A stretch of DNA of 64,000 nucleotides from assembly GCF_024808255.1 (NCBI RefSeq), contig NZ_JANTYS010000005.1:248001-312000 (forward strand), read 5' to 3'. Positions 8,829 through 17,312 of the stretch are shown here, one piece after another. The DNA comes from Mucilaginibacter dorajii (GTDB lineage: Bacteria; Bacteroidota; Bacteroidia; Sphingobacteriales; Sphingobacteriaceae). Under the pieces are notes generated by a model. It saw only the letters and a list, made by a program, of their open reading frames with translations, was not told the DNA's origin and did not search any database. The first letter of the stretch is position 1. Each line of letters opens with the position of its first letter. The position numbers and the translations under genes were made by a program.

Positions 8829-9251
8829 TCACTCCGCCGGCCAATGAAAACAAAGCTGATAGCCGTCAGGGTCCTTCAGGTAAACGGCCTTAAAGCCGTA
8901 GCCGGTTATAAAGGGTTCAGTAGCTTTAACACCTTTGCTTTGCAGATGAGCATATAAGGCATCTGTTTCTCGGCAGCTAAAATAAAAAGTGGTATCGGCA
9001 TGGGCATCAATGCGTGCCGGATCGGGCGCGGCAGGCCGGCGTTCTTTTTCATAGGCCGTATTTAGCATAAACTCAATATCGTTTAGTTGCAGCAGTACCC
9101 AATCCACATCGTCGCCATCGCCCGAGGAATATTTTATGGCAAAACCCAGCACATCCCGGTAAAAGGCAAGCGCAACGGGCATATCAAAAACGTGAATATA
9201 CGGGGCAAGACCTTTAATGCTGAATGCCGGCTTACCTGTTAGATCACTCAT
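8829..9251 (-). CDS. VOC superfamily protein (glyoxalase/bleomycin-resistance-like)
   Basis: A ~140-residue vicinal oxygen chelate protein. The N-terminal beta-alpha-beta module holds APYIHVFDMPVALAFYRDVLGF and the C-terminal half ends in YLKDPDGYQLCFHWP, the usual VOC closing motif. The family includes glyoxalases, dioxygenases and drug-binding proteins, and the substrate cannot be inferred. Two in-frame ATGs (9257 and 9251) precede SDLTGK; the second is chosen but the first is equally possible. It stands alone between the M28 peptidase and an acetyltransferase gene. Confidence 0.85.
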   Translation of the reverse strand: MSDLTGKPAFSIKGLAPYIHVFDMPVALAFYRDVLGFAIKYSSGDGDDVDWVLLQLNDIEFMLNTAYEKERRPAAPDPARIDAHADTTFYFSCRETDALYAHLQSKGVKATEPFITGYGFKAVYLKDPDGYQLCFHWPAE

Positions 9252-9324
9252 AATCATCTTTACTAATGATACCTATCAAAAATAACGAATGAATATTTAA
9301 AATCGAACAACTCCCCGCAACTTA

Positions 9325-9888
9325 TTAGGGCTCAATCTCTTTGATCACCCTGCAAGGGTTGCCAACAGCTACCACATTGGCCGGGATATCTTTGGTAACC
9401 ACGCTGCCCGCGCCTATGGTGGTATTATCGCCAATGGTAACGCCGGGGCAAACAATTACACCACCGCCCAGCCAAACATTATTGCCTATGGTAATTGGTG
9501 CCGCGTATTCCGGGCCTTTAATGCGTTCTGATGCTATTACCGGGTGATAGGCGGTGTACAGCTGCACATTGGGCGCCATAAACACATTGTTGCCAAGGGT
9601 TACTTTGGCGCAGTCTAAAATAATACAGTTAAAGTTGAGGAACAGGTTATCGCCGGCAAAAATATTAAAGCCATAATCGCAATAAAACGGCGATTGGATA
9701 TCAATGGCATTGGTAAAGCCGCCAAGCAATTCTTTCAAAACAGCACGCTTACCGTCCGTATTACCATAGCTAAGGGCGTTGTATTGCATCAAAAGCTTAC
9801 GGGATTTTGAACGACCGGCAACCAGTTCGGCATCGCCGGCATTGTAAAGTTCCCCTGCTACCATTTTTTCAAGTTCGGATTTTTGCAT
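9325..9888 (-). CDS. Sugar O-acetyltransferase, maltose acetyltransferase type
   Basis: A 187-residue left-handed beta-helix acetyltransferase of the Maa/LacA family. The N-terminal KSELEKMVAGELYNAGDAELV is the mac domain, and hexapeptide repeats run from about residue 60 to 180, including ITIGNNVWLGGGVIVCPGVTIGD and IGAGSVVTKDIPANVVAVGNP. The catalytic histidine is in YTAYHPV. It would transfer acetyl from acetyl-CoA to a sugar hydroxyl in the cytoplasm. An upstream in-frame ATG (9903) adds MIYLI, but family members start at the MxKSE-like position, so 9888 is used. Confidence 0.9.
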   Translation of the reverse strand: MQKSELEKMVAGELYNAGDAELVAGRSKSRKLLMQYNALSYGNTDGKRAVLKELLGGFTNAIDIQSPFYCDYGFNIFAGDNLFLNFNCIILDCAKVTLGNNVFMAPNVQLYTAYHPVIASERIKGPEYAAPITIGNNVWLGGGVIVCPGVTIGDNTTIGAGSVVTKDIPANVVAVGNPCRVIKEIEP

Positions 9889-9993
9889 GATCAAATATAT
9901 CATAATAGCCCCAGGGAATTACCTCTAAAATTTTGTTGTGGTTTATATGACACAATTGCATTAAACTATGTCTTGTTGCTATTAAGTAGCGTA

Positions 9994-10069
9994 TTTTCTC
10001 GTGCAAAGACGCTAAGAAGCAAAGGAAAATAAGCAAATTGATTTGCGCCTTAGCGTCTTTGCGCGAAAT
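9994..10069. repeat. Inverted repeat CGCAAAGACGC type
   Basis: CGTGCAAAGACGCTAAG and CTTAGCGTCTTTGCGCG form a near-perfect 17-bp inverted repeat with a ~40-nt AT-rich loop. It lies between a minus-strand gene and a plus-strand gene that diverge from it, so it is not a terminator. Similar elements are dispersed in many Bacteroidota genomes. The rest of the 9889-10226 gap is AT-rich promoter sequence without a gene. Confidence 0.7.
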
Positions 10070-10226
10070 AAATTATTCCGTTTAAAAGCAATTTCTCTGA
10101 TAATGGCCTTCCCCTTATTGCTTTTGTAATAAATTATCTTTTACTTTGTAAAACAAAGTACTTTTATTGCAAAATTTAACAAAGGTTAGGTATTGAAATG
10201 ATTAGAAAAGCAGAAAGTACAAAAAT

Positions 10227-11021
10227 ATGAGTGGGATTAAATATTTTGTAAGCGAAGACTCTATAGTACGGAAGATATGGGGCAAGGCCGATACCATCCT
10301 GTTCATTTTTGCAGGGGCTGCTGCTGAATTTGCTTTAAATAAAGCGGTAGACTGGCTATATTTTACCGGCAGGCTGCCTGCCGACCCATTAGGTCGATTA
10401 TTTTCCACGGTAGAATATTCCAGGCAGATCCTTTTCTCCAAGCAAGAGGATGCCTTTAAAGCGATTGACAGGATCAACGCCATCCACAAAGGTGTAGAAA
10501 ACAGCCGCGGCGGGCAAATCCCGGATTGGGCATACCGGGATGTATTGTTTTTATTGATCGACCTATCCATTCGCTCTTACGAATTATTGGAACGCAAGCT
10601 TACCGATGCCGAAAAGGAAGAAACTTTTAATGTTTTTAATAAGGTAGGCCTTAGGATGCACCTGGCCGGCTTACCTCAAAACTATACGCAATACCTTCAA
10701 ATGCGCGAAGAGCATCTGCAACAAAATTTGATCAACAGCGAATTTACAGTTGACCTTTACTTACAGTATAAAAAGCATCTTGGCTCGCTTCGTTACAGGG
10801 TGTTAAAGCAAGCCCAACTATTGGTTGCACCCAAAGAAGTACGCAAGCGGCTCAACCTGGGCTGGTTACCCTGGTTACAGGCAATAGTTTGGGGCTACAA
10901 ACTTTTGCGGTTAATTAAGGTAGAGACCTTTTTGCGCAATGCTTTGCTGCCAAAGGCTTATAAAGCACAGATCATTGCTATGGACGTACCTTATCTTTCC
11001 AATTCAAGCTTTTCATCGTAG
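10227..11021 (+). CDS. Oxygenase MpaB family (DUF2236-like) protein
   Basis: A 264-residue, mostly helical protein. The layout fits DUF2236/MpaB: an N-terminal region with FAGAAAEFALNKAV, then INAIHKGVENSR, where family members carry a histidine thought to bind haem, then a long helical segment RDVLFLLIDLSIRSYELLERKLTDAEKEE and LAGLPQNYTQYLQM. Characterised relatives include MpaB and the latex-clearing protein Lcp, but most are of unknown function. It overlaps the next, convergent gene by 31 bp at its 3' end (10991-11021). The family call rests on pattern resemblance only. Confidence 0.65.
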   Translation: MSGIKYFVSEDSIVRKIWGKADTILFIFAGAAAEFALNKAVDWLYFTGRLPADPLGRLFSTVEYSRQILFSKQEDAFKAIDRINAIHKGVENSRGGQIPDWAYRDVLFLLIDLSIRSYELLERKLTDAEKEETFNVFNKVGLRMHLAGLPQNYTQYLQMREEHLQQNLINSEFTVDLYLQYKKHLGSLRYRVLKQAQLLVAPKEVRKRLNLGWLPWLQAIVWGYKLLRLIKVETFLRNALLPKAYKAQIIAMDVPYLSNSSFSS

Positions 11022-11494
11022 CTTAATTGAAGCGTATCTGCAACCATGTCAACGGTTGGCCGGAGTGTTAAATAAACAACCATTAAACAAACCGCCACAA
11101 TAATGAAAAGCAGATTACCGGCAAGCAAAAAATTTACAATGGCAAATAACGCCGCTCCTTCAAATAATGCCGATCTGACGATTATCGCCGTTTGGAAAAA
11201 TCTTAGCTTATCTGACAATGAATAATTCCCGGCCATACTCTTTTGCCGGTAAGCCGCCGTGAGTTTCTTAAAAATAAATATCCCTGCAAACGCGCAACAC
11301 AGTGCAAAACCAGGCACAAAATAAAACAGGATATCTTTCTTTTCATTTACCAGATCTAAATGAATTGGGTTGGTATTTACCAAAAAGGTAACCACAACAA
11401 ACATCAGCTGCCCGGCCAGCAGCGCGAAATAAATAATAAGGGTTGATCGTAAAATACTTTTTGAATCGAGGTTAAGCGGCTGATTGTTGTACAT
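10991..11494 (-). CDS. Hypothetical membrane protein, four transmembrane segments
   Basis: A 167-residue inner-membrane protein. Hydrophobic segments lie at about residues 17-38, 54-72, 101-117 and 124-144, with short polar loops between. The C-terminal tail TVDMVADTLQLSYDEKLELER is acidic. No family is recognised. Its coding sequence ends inside the end of the convergent MpaB-like gene. It is separated from the CDF transporter by ~55 bp and transcribed in the same direction, so both could share a transcript. Confidence 0.7.
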   Translation of the reverse strand: MYNNQPLNLDSKSILRSTLIIYFALLAGQLMFVVVTFLVNTNPIHLDLVNEKKDILFYFVPGFALCCAFAGIFIFKKLTAAYRQKSMAGNYSLSDKLRFFQTAIIVRSALFEGAALFAIVNFLLAGNLLFIIVAVCLMVVYLTLRPTVDMVADTLQLSYDEKLELER

Positions 11495-11548
11495 GATAGC
11501 AAATGGTTTGGTGACGCATATTAAGCAATTTCGGCGTATTTAACACAC

Positions 11549-12484
11549 TCAAATGTATAACTGCACATTGTGACTCACCTTACCTAAAAAAGTATCGGGC
11601 TGTATGATCACAAAATGAATGAGGTTATACTCATCCTTGATCTGGTTGCGCAGGCGCACAATGGTTTTATCTAAGGAAAGCACATCCAGATCAGTTTTAA
11701 ACGCGATGATGAGCATCAACACGATCTCGTTGGGTGATTGATAGGTAGATAGGATATGCATCAGCTTGATCACATCTTTATCCTGTTCCACAATTTCGGT
11801 AATCCGTTGTTTTGTTGCTGTACCTATCCCCTCACCCATGAGCAGGCTGCGGCTTTCACGGGCCAGTATCAGCGATACACAAATAAGCAGGATGCCTACT
11901 AGCAACGATGCCAATCCATCAAGGTAATCGATGTGAAACGTGTGCCCCAGGTATAAACAGATAGCTACAATGAATAAACCGATCACAGCCGCACTATCCT
12001 CAAACAAAACCAAAAAAGTTGATGGGTCTTTACTTTTGGTGATAGCCCGCCACCAGGATAAACCACCGCGCAACTTATTGAACTCCTTTGCGGCTATAAT
12101 AAAAGACGAACCTTCAAATATTACCGAAATGCCTAACACCACATAGCTCCAGGTAGGATCGCCAGGTTTATCGGGGTGCATAATGTGGGTGATGCCCTGG
12201 AACATGGAAACGCCACCACCAAGCCCGAATATCAGGATAGAAACGATGAATGAATAAAAATAAAGCTCCTTACCGTAACCAAAGGGATGTGTGGCGTCGG
12301 GTTCTTTACGGCTTTGCCTTAATCCAAAAAGCAGCAAAACCTGGTTGGCTGTATCAACAACAGAATGCACCCCCTCGGCTATCATGGCCGCGCTATTGCT
12401 AAAAAAGCCCGCAACAAATTTGGTTAAAGCAATAAGCAAATTTGCCGCCAGCGCGGCATAAATAGACTTGTTTGATGAGGCCAT
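11549..12484 (-). CDS. Cation diffusion facilitator (CDF) family transporter
   Basis: A 311-residue inner-membrane divalent cation/proton antiporter. Six transmembrane segments are visible in the first ~215 residues. The metal-site motif of TM2 is EGVHSVVDTANQ (H and D four apart) and TM5 carries DYLDGLASLLVG. A cytoplasmic C-terminal domain (~215-311) with EIVEQDKDVIKLMHILSTY and a final ferredoxin-like fold follows. The sequence AAKEFNKLRGG in the long loop is typical of the SLC30A9-like branch. It most likely exports zinc, iron or manganese; specificity cannot be read from the sequence. Confidence 0.9.
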   Translation of the reverse strand: MASSNKSIYAALAANLLIALTKFVAGFFSNSAAMIAEGVHSVVDTANQVLLLFGLRQSRKEPDATHPFGYGKELYFYSFIVSILIFGLGGGVSMFQGITHIMHPDKPGDPTWSYVVLGISVIFEGSSFIIAAKEFNKLRGGLSWWRAITKSKDPSTFLVLFEDSAAVIGLFIVAICLYLGHTFHIDYLDGLASLLVGILLICVSLILARESRSLLMGEGIGTATKQRITEIVEQDKDVIKLMHILSTYQSPNEIVLMLIIAFKTDLDVLSLDKTIVRLRNQIKDEYNLIHFVIIQPDTFLGKVSHNVQLYI

Positions 12485-12664
12485 ATGCTCCTTAATGCTT
12501 TTAGGTAACTTATTGTTTTGATTACAGGTCTAATCAATCATAAAAAACTACATAATAAGGAGTTACAAGCAGCAACTTAAAACTTATGTGAATTAAAAAA
12601 AACTGTTAGCACTATCTAAGGTTATACCTATAGTTAATTTTCAATAATTAAAGGAAAATATATT

Positions 12665-13042
12665 ATGAAAAATTTAAGAGTAACAGCAACCTTAGCGGCA
12701 CTTACATTTGTGTGCTCAGTTGCATTTGCCGCCGGCAGTAAAAACGGCGATGAACCAAAACACAATCAACTTCATATAAAAAAGGCAGTAATGGTTACAG
12801 ATACCATTCCTGGTAAAAAGAAAAAGACACCGAAGCTGCCGCAAACCCCTGCACCAACACCTGCACCTGCGCCAGCTCCAAACCCTACGCCAACAGATCC
12901 GGCTCCGGTACCAACACCTACCCCAACACCAAATCCTGCACCAAACCCAACGCCTACGCCGGCACCGGTGCCTACACCAAACCCAAGTCCAACACCTACA
13001 CCAACACCTTCAACACCTACGCCTACAAAGCCGGGCTATTAA
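12665..13042 (+). CDS. Secreted proline-rich low-complexity protein
   Basis: A 125-residue protein with a signal peptide (residues 1-22, ending AFAA). A charged linker with PGKKKKTPKLP follows, then ~70 residues made almost only of Pro, Thr, Ala, Asn and Ser in PTP, PAPA and PNP units. Such stretches are extended polyproline-like spacers, found in cell-envelope linkers. There is no folded domain and no lipobox or sorting motif. It is followed by a strong terminator. Function unknown; it could be an envelope spacer or a fast-evolving surface peptide. Confidence 0.7.
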   Translation: MKNLRVTATLAALTFVCSVAFAAGSKNGDEPKHNQLHIKKAVMVTDTIPGKKKKTPKLPQTPAPTPAPAPAPNPTPTDPAPVPTPTPTPNPAPNPTPTPAPVPTPNPSPTPTPTPSTPTPTKPGY

Positions 13043-13064
13043 TAGTACAACATCAAATGTTATG

Positions 13065-13110
13065 AAACACAAAGCCCTCCTGTTATTAAACAGAAGGGCT
13101 TTGTGTTTTA
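13065..13110 (+). terminator. Rho-independent terminator after the proline-rich gene
   Basis: Perfect 14-bp arms AAACACAAAGCCCT (13065-13078) and AGGGCTTTGTGTTT (13095-13108) are separated by 16 nt, with T-rich sequence after the stem. It lies 23 bp past the stop codon and could also serve the convergent lipoprotein gene. Confidence 0.85.
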
Positions 13111-13133
13111 AGATAATATTATGGGAAGAGTAA

Positions 13134-13709
13134 CTATTGACCGTTGTCGCCAAAAGTATATGGTAAGTTATCAAAAGTACCCAACAAGATCTGTGCTATT
13201 TCTATTGATACATAATTACCGTTGGCATCATAATTAACCTTTTTTGATGTAAATGAGTAAGTACCGGTTATTACCTTTTTAACGGTATCTATTGAGGTAA
13301 TAGTAGCCGTACCTGAGCCATTTTCTACAGTGCCTGTTTGTACATAAACGTATTGGCCGGCATCGTTTCTTTGCAAAGTATAATAAGCCATGTTCAGTTT
13401 GCCGGTATCATCAACTTTAAAAACAGTAGCCACAGGAAAACTGTTGGTATTGGTACTGTTAGGCACATTCAGACTAAACCTAACTTGTTTATTATCAACC
13501 GAACCAAATACCGAAAAGGTTTTCACCTTGGTTGTAGGGTTAAAGAAAATCCTGGCTGTAACCGTATCCGGATACCATTCAACACCATTGATGTTTGCAG
13601 CCAATATTTTATCAGATGTGGTAGAAGCAGAAGTAACAACGTCTTTTTTACAGCTTTGGAAGTATATAGCCGGGATAAGTAACAGAACAATAAGTTGAAT
13701 TTTCCTCAT
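13134..13709 (-). CDS. Putative lipoprotein, DUF6252-like
   Basis: A 191-residue lipoprotein counted from the ATG at 13709 (MRKIQLIVLL); the frame is open 30 nt further but that extension spoils the signal peptide. A lipobox-like YFQSC precedes CKKD. The mature part is beta-rich, with AANINGVEWYPDTV and KKVITGTYSFTSKK, the pattern of small Bacteroidota lipoproteins annotated as DUF6252. Position +2 after the Cys is Lys. Role unknown; probably membrane-anchored and facing the periplasm or outside. Confidence 0.7.
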   Translation of the reverse strand: MRKIQLIVLLLIPAIYFQSCKKDVVTSASTTSDKILAANINGVEWYPDTVTARIFFNPTTKVKTFSVFGSVDNKQVRFSLNVPNSTNTNSFPVATVFKVDDTGKLNMAYYTLQRNDAGQYVYVQTGTVENGSGTATITSIDTVKKVITGTYSFTSKKVNYDANGNYVSIEIAQILLGTFDNLPYTFGDNGQ

Positions 13710-13898
13710 ATATAAAGTTTGTGCTATTGCACTTTGCATATTTTATGCAAATAACGCTCTTTGCAGATTAATAATTACAACCAAAGTTAATTTTTTCACA
13801 TATTTTAACATTCGGCATTTTTTGCATAGGCTGTTTTGTGCTGATATTTTGGTGCCAAGTAGTTTTATTTAGGCATATTAGCCCCATAAATTATAAAC

Positions 13899-14180
13899 AT
13901 GATTAACGTAAACGAATATTTTGAAGGCTCGGTAAAGTCGCTTGGCTATACCAGTGCCCAAGGTAAAAGCACCATTGGTGTAATTGAAAAAGGTGAATAT
14001 AAATTTGGCACATCAAGCCACGAAACCATGACCGTTATTGAAGGCCAGCTTGATGCCTTGCTACCGGGCGAAAGTGAATGGCAGTCATTTACAGCCGGCC
14101 AATCATTTGAAGTTGAAGCCAATACATCTTTCAAAGTAAAATCGCATGTGCAAAGTTCTTACTTGTGTAAGTACAAATAA
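13899..14180 (+). CDS. ppnP: Pyrimidine/purine nucleoside phosphorylase PpnP (DUF1255)
   Basis: A 93-residue single-cupin protein matching PpnP (E. coli YaiE) along its full length: MINVNEYFEGSVKSLGY at the start, then GEYKFGTSSHETMTVIEGQLDALLPG and FEVEANTSFKVK. The E. coli enzyme splits several nucleosides by phosphorolysis to the base and ribose-1-phosphate, so a nucleoside-salvage role in the cytoplasm is expected. It stands alone; ATG start is unambiguous. Confidence 0.93.
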   Translation: MINVNEYFEGSVKSLGYTSAQGKSTIGVIEKGEYKFGTSSHETMTVIEGQLDALLPGESEWQSFTAGQSFEVEANTSFKVKSHVQSSYLCKYK

Positions 14181-14312
14181 ACAGCTTACCGCATCTGTTT
14201 AAAACCATTGATCAAAAGAAATTGTTGTTAATGAGGCAGGGATCATACGGTACTGATCTATCGTAACATTTAATGGTTTCAATACTCTAAATGATAATTA
14301 ATCAATTTTAAA

Positions 14313-14642
14313 ATGGATACATCACTTATTACAACCAGCACCGGCTTAGATGGCTATCGTGTTGTTAAGCATTTGGGCGTTGTGCGCGGCATTACTGTAC
14401 GTAGCCGTAGTGCGTTGGGCAATATCGCAGGTGGTTTTCAGTCGCTTTTTGGCGGCCGGCTTTCTATTTACGTAGAGCTTTGCGAAAACGCCCGCGAAGA
14501 AGCCTACCAATTGCTCATCCAGCACGCACAGGCTATTGGCGCAAACGCCATTATCAATATGCGTTATGATGCCAATGAAGTAATGCAGGGCATCACCGAA
14601 GTACTGGCCTATGGCACCGCTGTTGTTGTTGAAAAAGCTTAA
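14313..14642 (+). CDS. YbjQ family protein (heavy-metal-binding domain, DUF74)
   Basis: A 109-residue protein of the YbjQ/DUF74 family: the start TSTGLDGYRVVKHLGVVRGITVRSRS, the middle FGGRLSIYVELCENAREEAYQLL and the end AIGANAIINMRYDANEV are all family hallmarks. Members form pentamers and are annotated as heavy-metal binding, but the role is unproven. Single gene, closed by a terminator at 14649. Confidence 0.92.
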   Translation: MDTSLITTSTGLDGYRVVKHLGVVRGITVRSRSALGNIAGGFQSLFGGRLSIYVELCENAREEAYQLLIQHAQAIGANAIINMRYDANEVMQGITEVLAYGTAVVVEKA

Positions 14643-14648
14643 ATAAAC

Positions 14649-14686
14649 AAAGCGGCGGTGATGATATTTGCCGCCGCTTTTATTTT
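14649..14686 (+). terminator. Rho-independent terminator after the YbjQ gene
   Basis: AAAGCGGCGG (14649-14658) and CCGCCGCTTT (14671-14680) form a GC-rich stem with a 12-nt loop, followed by TATTTTT. It starts 6 bp after the stop codon. Confidence 0.9.
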
Positions 14687-14925
14687 TAGGTAGATGTAGA
14701 ATCCTGTTTAAGTTACCAATGCGGTAATATTTACGTACCGATAGATGTTTATTGTTTAGTGCAGCGTTGATCTGTATTTCAAAGGTGGGTATTGGCAATA
14801 AATAGCAACGAAGGGCCATTACGCTATTGCAAGCGCACATTTACGGATAATGCAACACGTGGTTAAACGCGAAAGCAATACAGCTGCCTGCGTAGTAGCC
14901 GCAAGCCACAGCTAAACCTTAACAA
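14687..14925. other. Intergenic stretch without recognisable features
   Basis: Part of the 341-bp gap between the YbjQ gene and the small membrane protein gene. Neither strand shows a convincing coding frame, repeat or RNA. Only the terminators at each end are supported. Confidence 0.5.
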
Positions 14926-14954
14926 AAAATGCCCAACTTTCAGTCGGGCATTTT
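14926..14954 (-). terminator. Terminator of the small membrane protein/lipoprotein genes
   Basis: AAAATGCCC and GGGCATTTT form a stem with an 11-nt loop. On the minus strand it is followed by a T-rich run (the complement of AACAAA). It lies 30 bp past the stop of the 65-aa gene. Confidence 0.75.
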
Positions 14955-14983
14955 AAATAGCGATAAATTTATTTACTGGCGTA

Positions 14984-15181
14984 TTAATTAAAGTAACCCA
15001 GCGGGATGCTTTTCCAAAGACCATGCGCCAGGTGACCTATCAATAATTCATAGATCAAATAAACGGGCCAAATAAGATAATGAATCAACAATAAAATGGG
15101 CGAATGGTTATAATGCCAACTGATCATTAATGTATATAAACCTAATACAAGGTATAGTATGCTGGTGTCCCTGGTTTTCAT
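14984..15181 (-). CDS. Small hydrophobic membrane protein, 65 aa
   Basis: A short protein with two hydrophobic stretches, about residues 7-24 (ILYLVLGLYTLMISWHY) and 29-50 (LLLIHYLIWPVYLIYELLIG). No family is recognised. It starts 33 bp after the stop of the lipoprotein gene at 15215, on the same strand, and has a terminator 30 bp downstream, which supports a real gene in a two-gene unit. Confidence 0.5.
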   Translation of the reverse strand: MKTRDTSILYLVLGLYTLMISWHYNHSPILLLIHYLIWPVYLIYELLIGHLAHGLWKSIPLGYFN

Positions 15182-15214
15182 TTCTTCAGATATATTTTAA
15201 TCGAATTTAAAAAA

Positions 15215-15706
15215 TTACTTACAATTAGTCATATTGTAAATCACTTTATAATCAGATGCGGCATTAGTTTGCTCTTTATCTGTCTTTGTATCATATTTAT
15301 AAGGCTTTTGTGCAAGCGCGTTGCCGCGCAATTGAAATTCTACGCTCATGGTATCTGCGCGGCCTTCCTGGTTAAATGTCCATAAAGCTTTAATGGCGTT
15401 GCCGTTCAATGTACCTGTTAATGTACCCTTACGGGCATCCTTTTCTTTAGGCAGCCATTGCATATTTCCGGTAACTTTGTCGCCGTTAATAAGCATGCTT
15501 ACTTTGGTAGTATCCTGTGCCTGTGTACCATCGGTATGAAAAAAGCAATACTGCATATTTACAGCCGGCGAACCAGGGGCGCTGGTTAATTGTGTATCGC
15601 CCGGGGAAATTTTTATGTCCGAAGTGTCATTGCTGTCGCTGCTAATGTTTCCTGTACAGGACGCCATTAATGCCGTCAGCGCTACCAGGTATAAGTTGAT
15701 CTTCAT
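15215..15706 (-). CDS. Putative lipoprotein, 163 aa
   Basis: A signal peptide with lipobox LMASC (C17) is followed by a Ser/Asp-rich linker and a beta-rich domain: CFFHTDGTQAQDTTKVSMLINGDKVTGNMQWLPKEKDARKGTLTGTLNG. Two further cysteines (in MQYCFF and the C-terminal MTNCK) could form a disulfide. Function unknown; similar small lipoproteins are common in Sphingobacteriaceae. Same strand as the small membrane protein downstream. Confidence 0.75.
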   Translation of the reverse strand: MKINLYLVALTALMASCTGNISSDSNDTSDIKISPGDTQLTSAPGSPAVNMQYCFFHTDGTQAQDTTKVSMLINGDKVTGNMQWLPKEKDARKGTLTGTLNGNAIKALWTFNQEGRADTMSVEFQLRGNALAQKPYKYDTKTDKEQTNAASDYKVIYNMTNCK

Positions 15707-15821
15707 AGGTTTTTAATTATCAATATTGATGTATGACAATTAAAAATCAAAAAGGTTCAATCAGAAAATGCAGAATTTATCAAGGCAGGTTTGGGATTGA
15801 TTACCTGCGGGTTACAATTTG

Positions 15822-15858
15822 TTATGTAGTGTAAACATTCAATTGTCACACTACATAA
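15822..15858 (-). terminator. Inverted repeat, probable terminator
   Basis: TTATGTAGTGT (15822-15832) and ACACTACATAA (15848-15858) are perfect 11-bp arms around a 15-nt loop, 20 bp past the stop of the 62-aa gene. The stem is AT-rich and there is no clear T-run, so an operator is an alternative. Confidence 0.5.
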
Positions 15859-15878
15859 TATTGTAAGACGAAAAGAAA

Positions 15879-16067
15879 TTATACTTTCTTTTCGGGAGGG
15901 GTAGATACAATTTCGCCAAATTCATTAACGTAAGCCATCATGCTTTCCAGATCGCTGCCGCCGCCGTTTTGCTGGCGTTCTAATTTACGCTGTTCTTTAT
16001 CTTCTTTCTTTTTTTGACGATTTTTTTCGAGTTGCTTTTTCATGAAGGTTGCCTGCGATTTAGCCAT
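15879..16067 (-). CDS. Small basic conserved protein, 62 aa
   Basis: The N-terminal 35 residues are very rich in Lys, Arg, Glu and Gln (FMKKQLEKNRQKKKEDKEQRK) and probably form one charged helix. The C-terminal half has ESMMAYVNEFGEIVSTPPEKK. This combination recurs in Bacteroidota, where such proteins are found near or fused to cold-shock domains; that link is from memory and not shown here. A nucleic-acid-binding role is plausible. It stands alone. Confidence 0.65.
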   Translation of the reverse strand: MAKSQATFMKKQLEKNRQKKKEDKEQRKLERQQNGGGSDLESMMAYVNEFGEIVSTPPEKKV

Positions 16068-16386
16068 GTTTTATCAAAATTTAGTTAAACAATGCGCTTT
16101 TCCTGGTATTCACCGCCATCAATCAAAATCAACGGAACTAACGTTCGGTATCGGGTAATATATGAAGAGGATCACATCAATTAAAGTCCGGGCAGCAACG
16201 GTATCAGCGGGGATAAAAATGAAACCTGATCAATAAACAATTGACGAGTGGGTGGCTATGAGGAAATAGCTATAATTTTCCGTTTGTTATGCAAATATAC
16301 GAAAATTTTGCAGATTTAGCCTCATCTACTGTCATGACTTTGAAGGGGAAAATGACGTAACAAAAAGGGCTGTCATCCTGCGTTGT

Positions 16387-17240
16387 AAAATTTCGTTAAA
16401 TTTTTAAGGTGGAATGACAATATAAAGCTATGTCATTGCGAGGAACGAAGCAATCGCGAACTATGCAAATCCGCCCTGTATAGCATGCGATTGCTTCGTG
16501 CCTCGCAATGACATGGTGGACTTGTCATGGGTAGGAACGAAGGATCTTCTTCGCCCTGCTCATAGCAGACTTTTATAGCGAAGAAGATCCTTCAAGCGTA
16601 TCCATGACAAATCCACCATGTCATTGCGAGTATCCATCAGGATAAACCTGAAAAAAGCAATGATGATGTGCAACAAGTAAGGCTTTTCGTAGAGACGCAT
16701 ATTTGCGTCTCCAACTATACAGAGCGGATTTGCAGGGCCGATATGCATACTGATTTGCTAATTGGATTTGCACACGGGAGACGCAAATATGCGTCTCTAC
16801 AAAAAACAATATTGAAAATCAACAACTTACAAGGACGTCATTATAAGTTATAAAATCCGCAGGCTGTGAAGGTGGAATGACGCAGATCGCATGGCGGCGA
16901 AGACTCACCCGCCAGCGCTACGCGCGGCACCCTCTTCGGTTTCGCCGGAAAGAGGGTTTTGAAGATTTTTTTGTATTTATATTACTTGTAATCAATCGAT
17001 TAACTACTAAAACCCCTCTTTCCACCGCAGGTGAAGAGAGAGGGTGGCGGGCGTAGCCTCGTCGGGTGAGTCTTCGCCCGCGTTCAAAGCCAATGTTTGT
17101 GTAAAGTACAAAACGTCATGCGTAGGTACGAAGCAATCGCATGCCCTACACGGCGAATCTGCACAGTTCGCGATTGCTTCGTGCCTCGCAATGACATAGC
17201 TTTATATTGTCAATCTACCTTCAAAATTTCACGAAATTTT
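16387..17240. repeat. Large nested palindromic repeat mosaic
   Basis: The 1.2-kb gap 16068-17312 holds no gene but a mosaic of inverted repeats. Outer arms of ~79 bp (about 16387-16466 and 17161-17240) match with about seven mismatches by hand count and include TGTCATTGCGAGG and ACGAAGCAATCGCGAACT. Inside are a ~52-bp pair at 16503-16554/16578-16629, a perfect 24-bp pair at 16689-16712/16777-16800 whose arms are themselves palindromic (AGACGCATATTTGCGTCT), and a GC-rich pair at about 16896-16962/17010-17082 (GACTCACCCGCC and its complement). Open frames here are by-products of the palindromes. Confidence 0.85.
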
Positions 17241-17312
17241 AAAACTCAACATGACAAAAATCGGGCTATTTTTTACTATTATAAGTCGAGGCATTACCGC
17301 TCAAAACGGTAA

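Noticed and set aside
16560..16853. Three overlapping open frames of ~60 codons inside the repeat mosaic
   Set aside because: They are translations of palindromic repeat arms on both strands, have no start context or family, and change with the repeats.
16387..17240. CRISPR array
   Set aside because: The repeats are inverted and of unequal spacing, with no regular direct repeat-spacer pattern and no cas genes.
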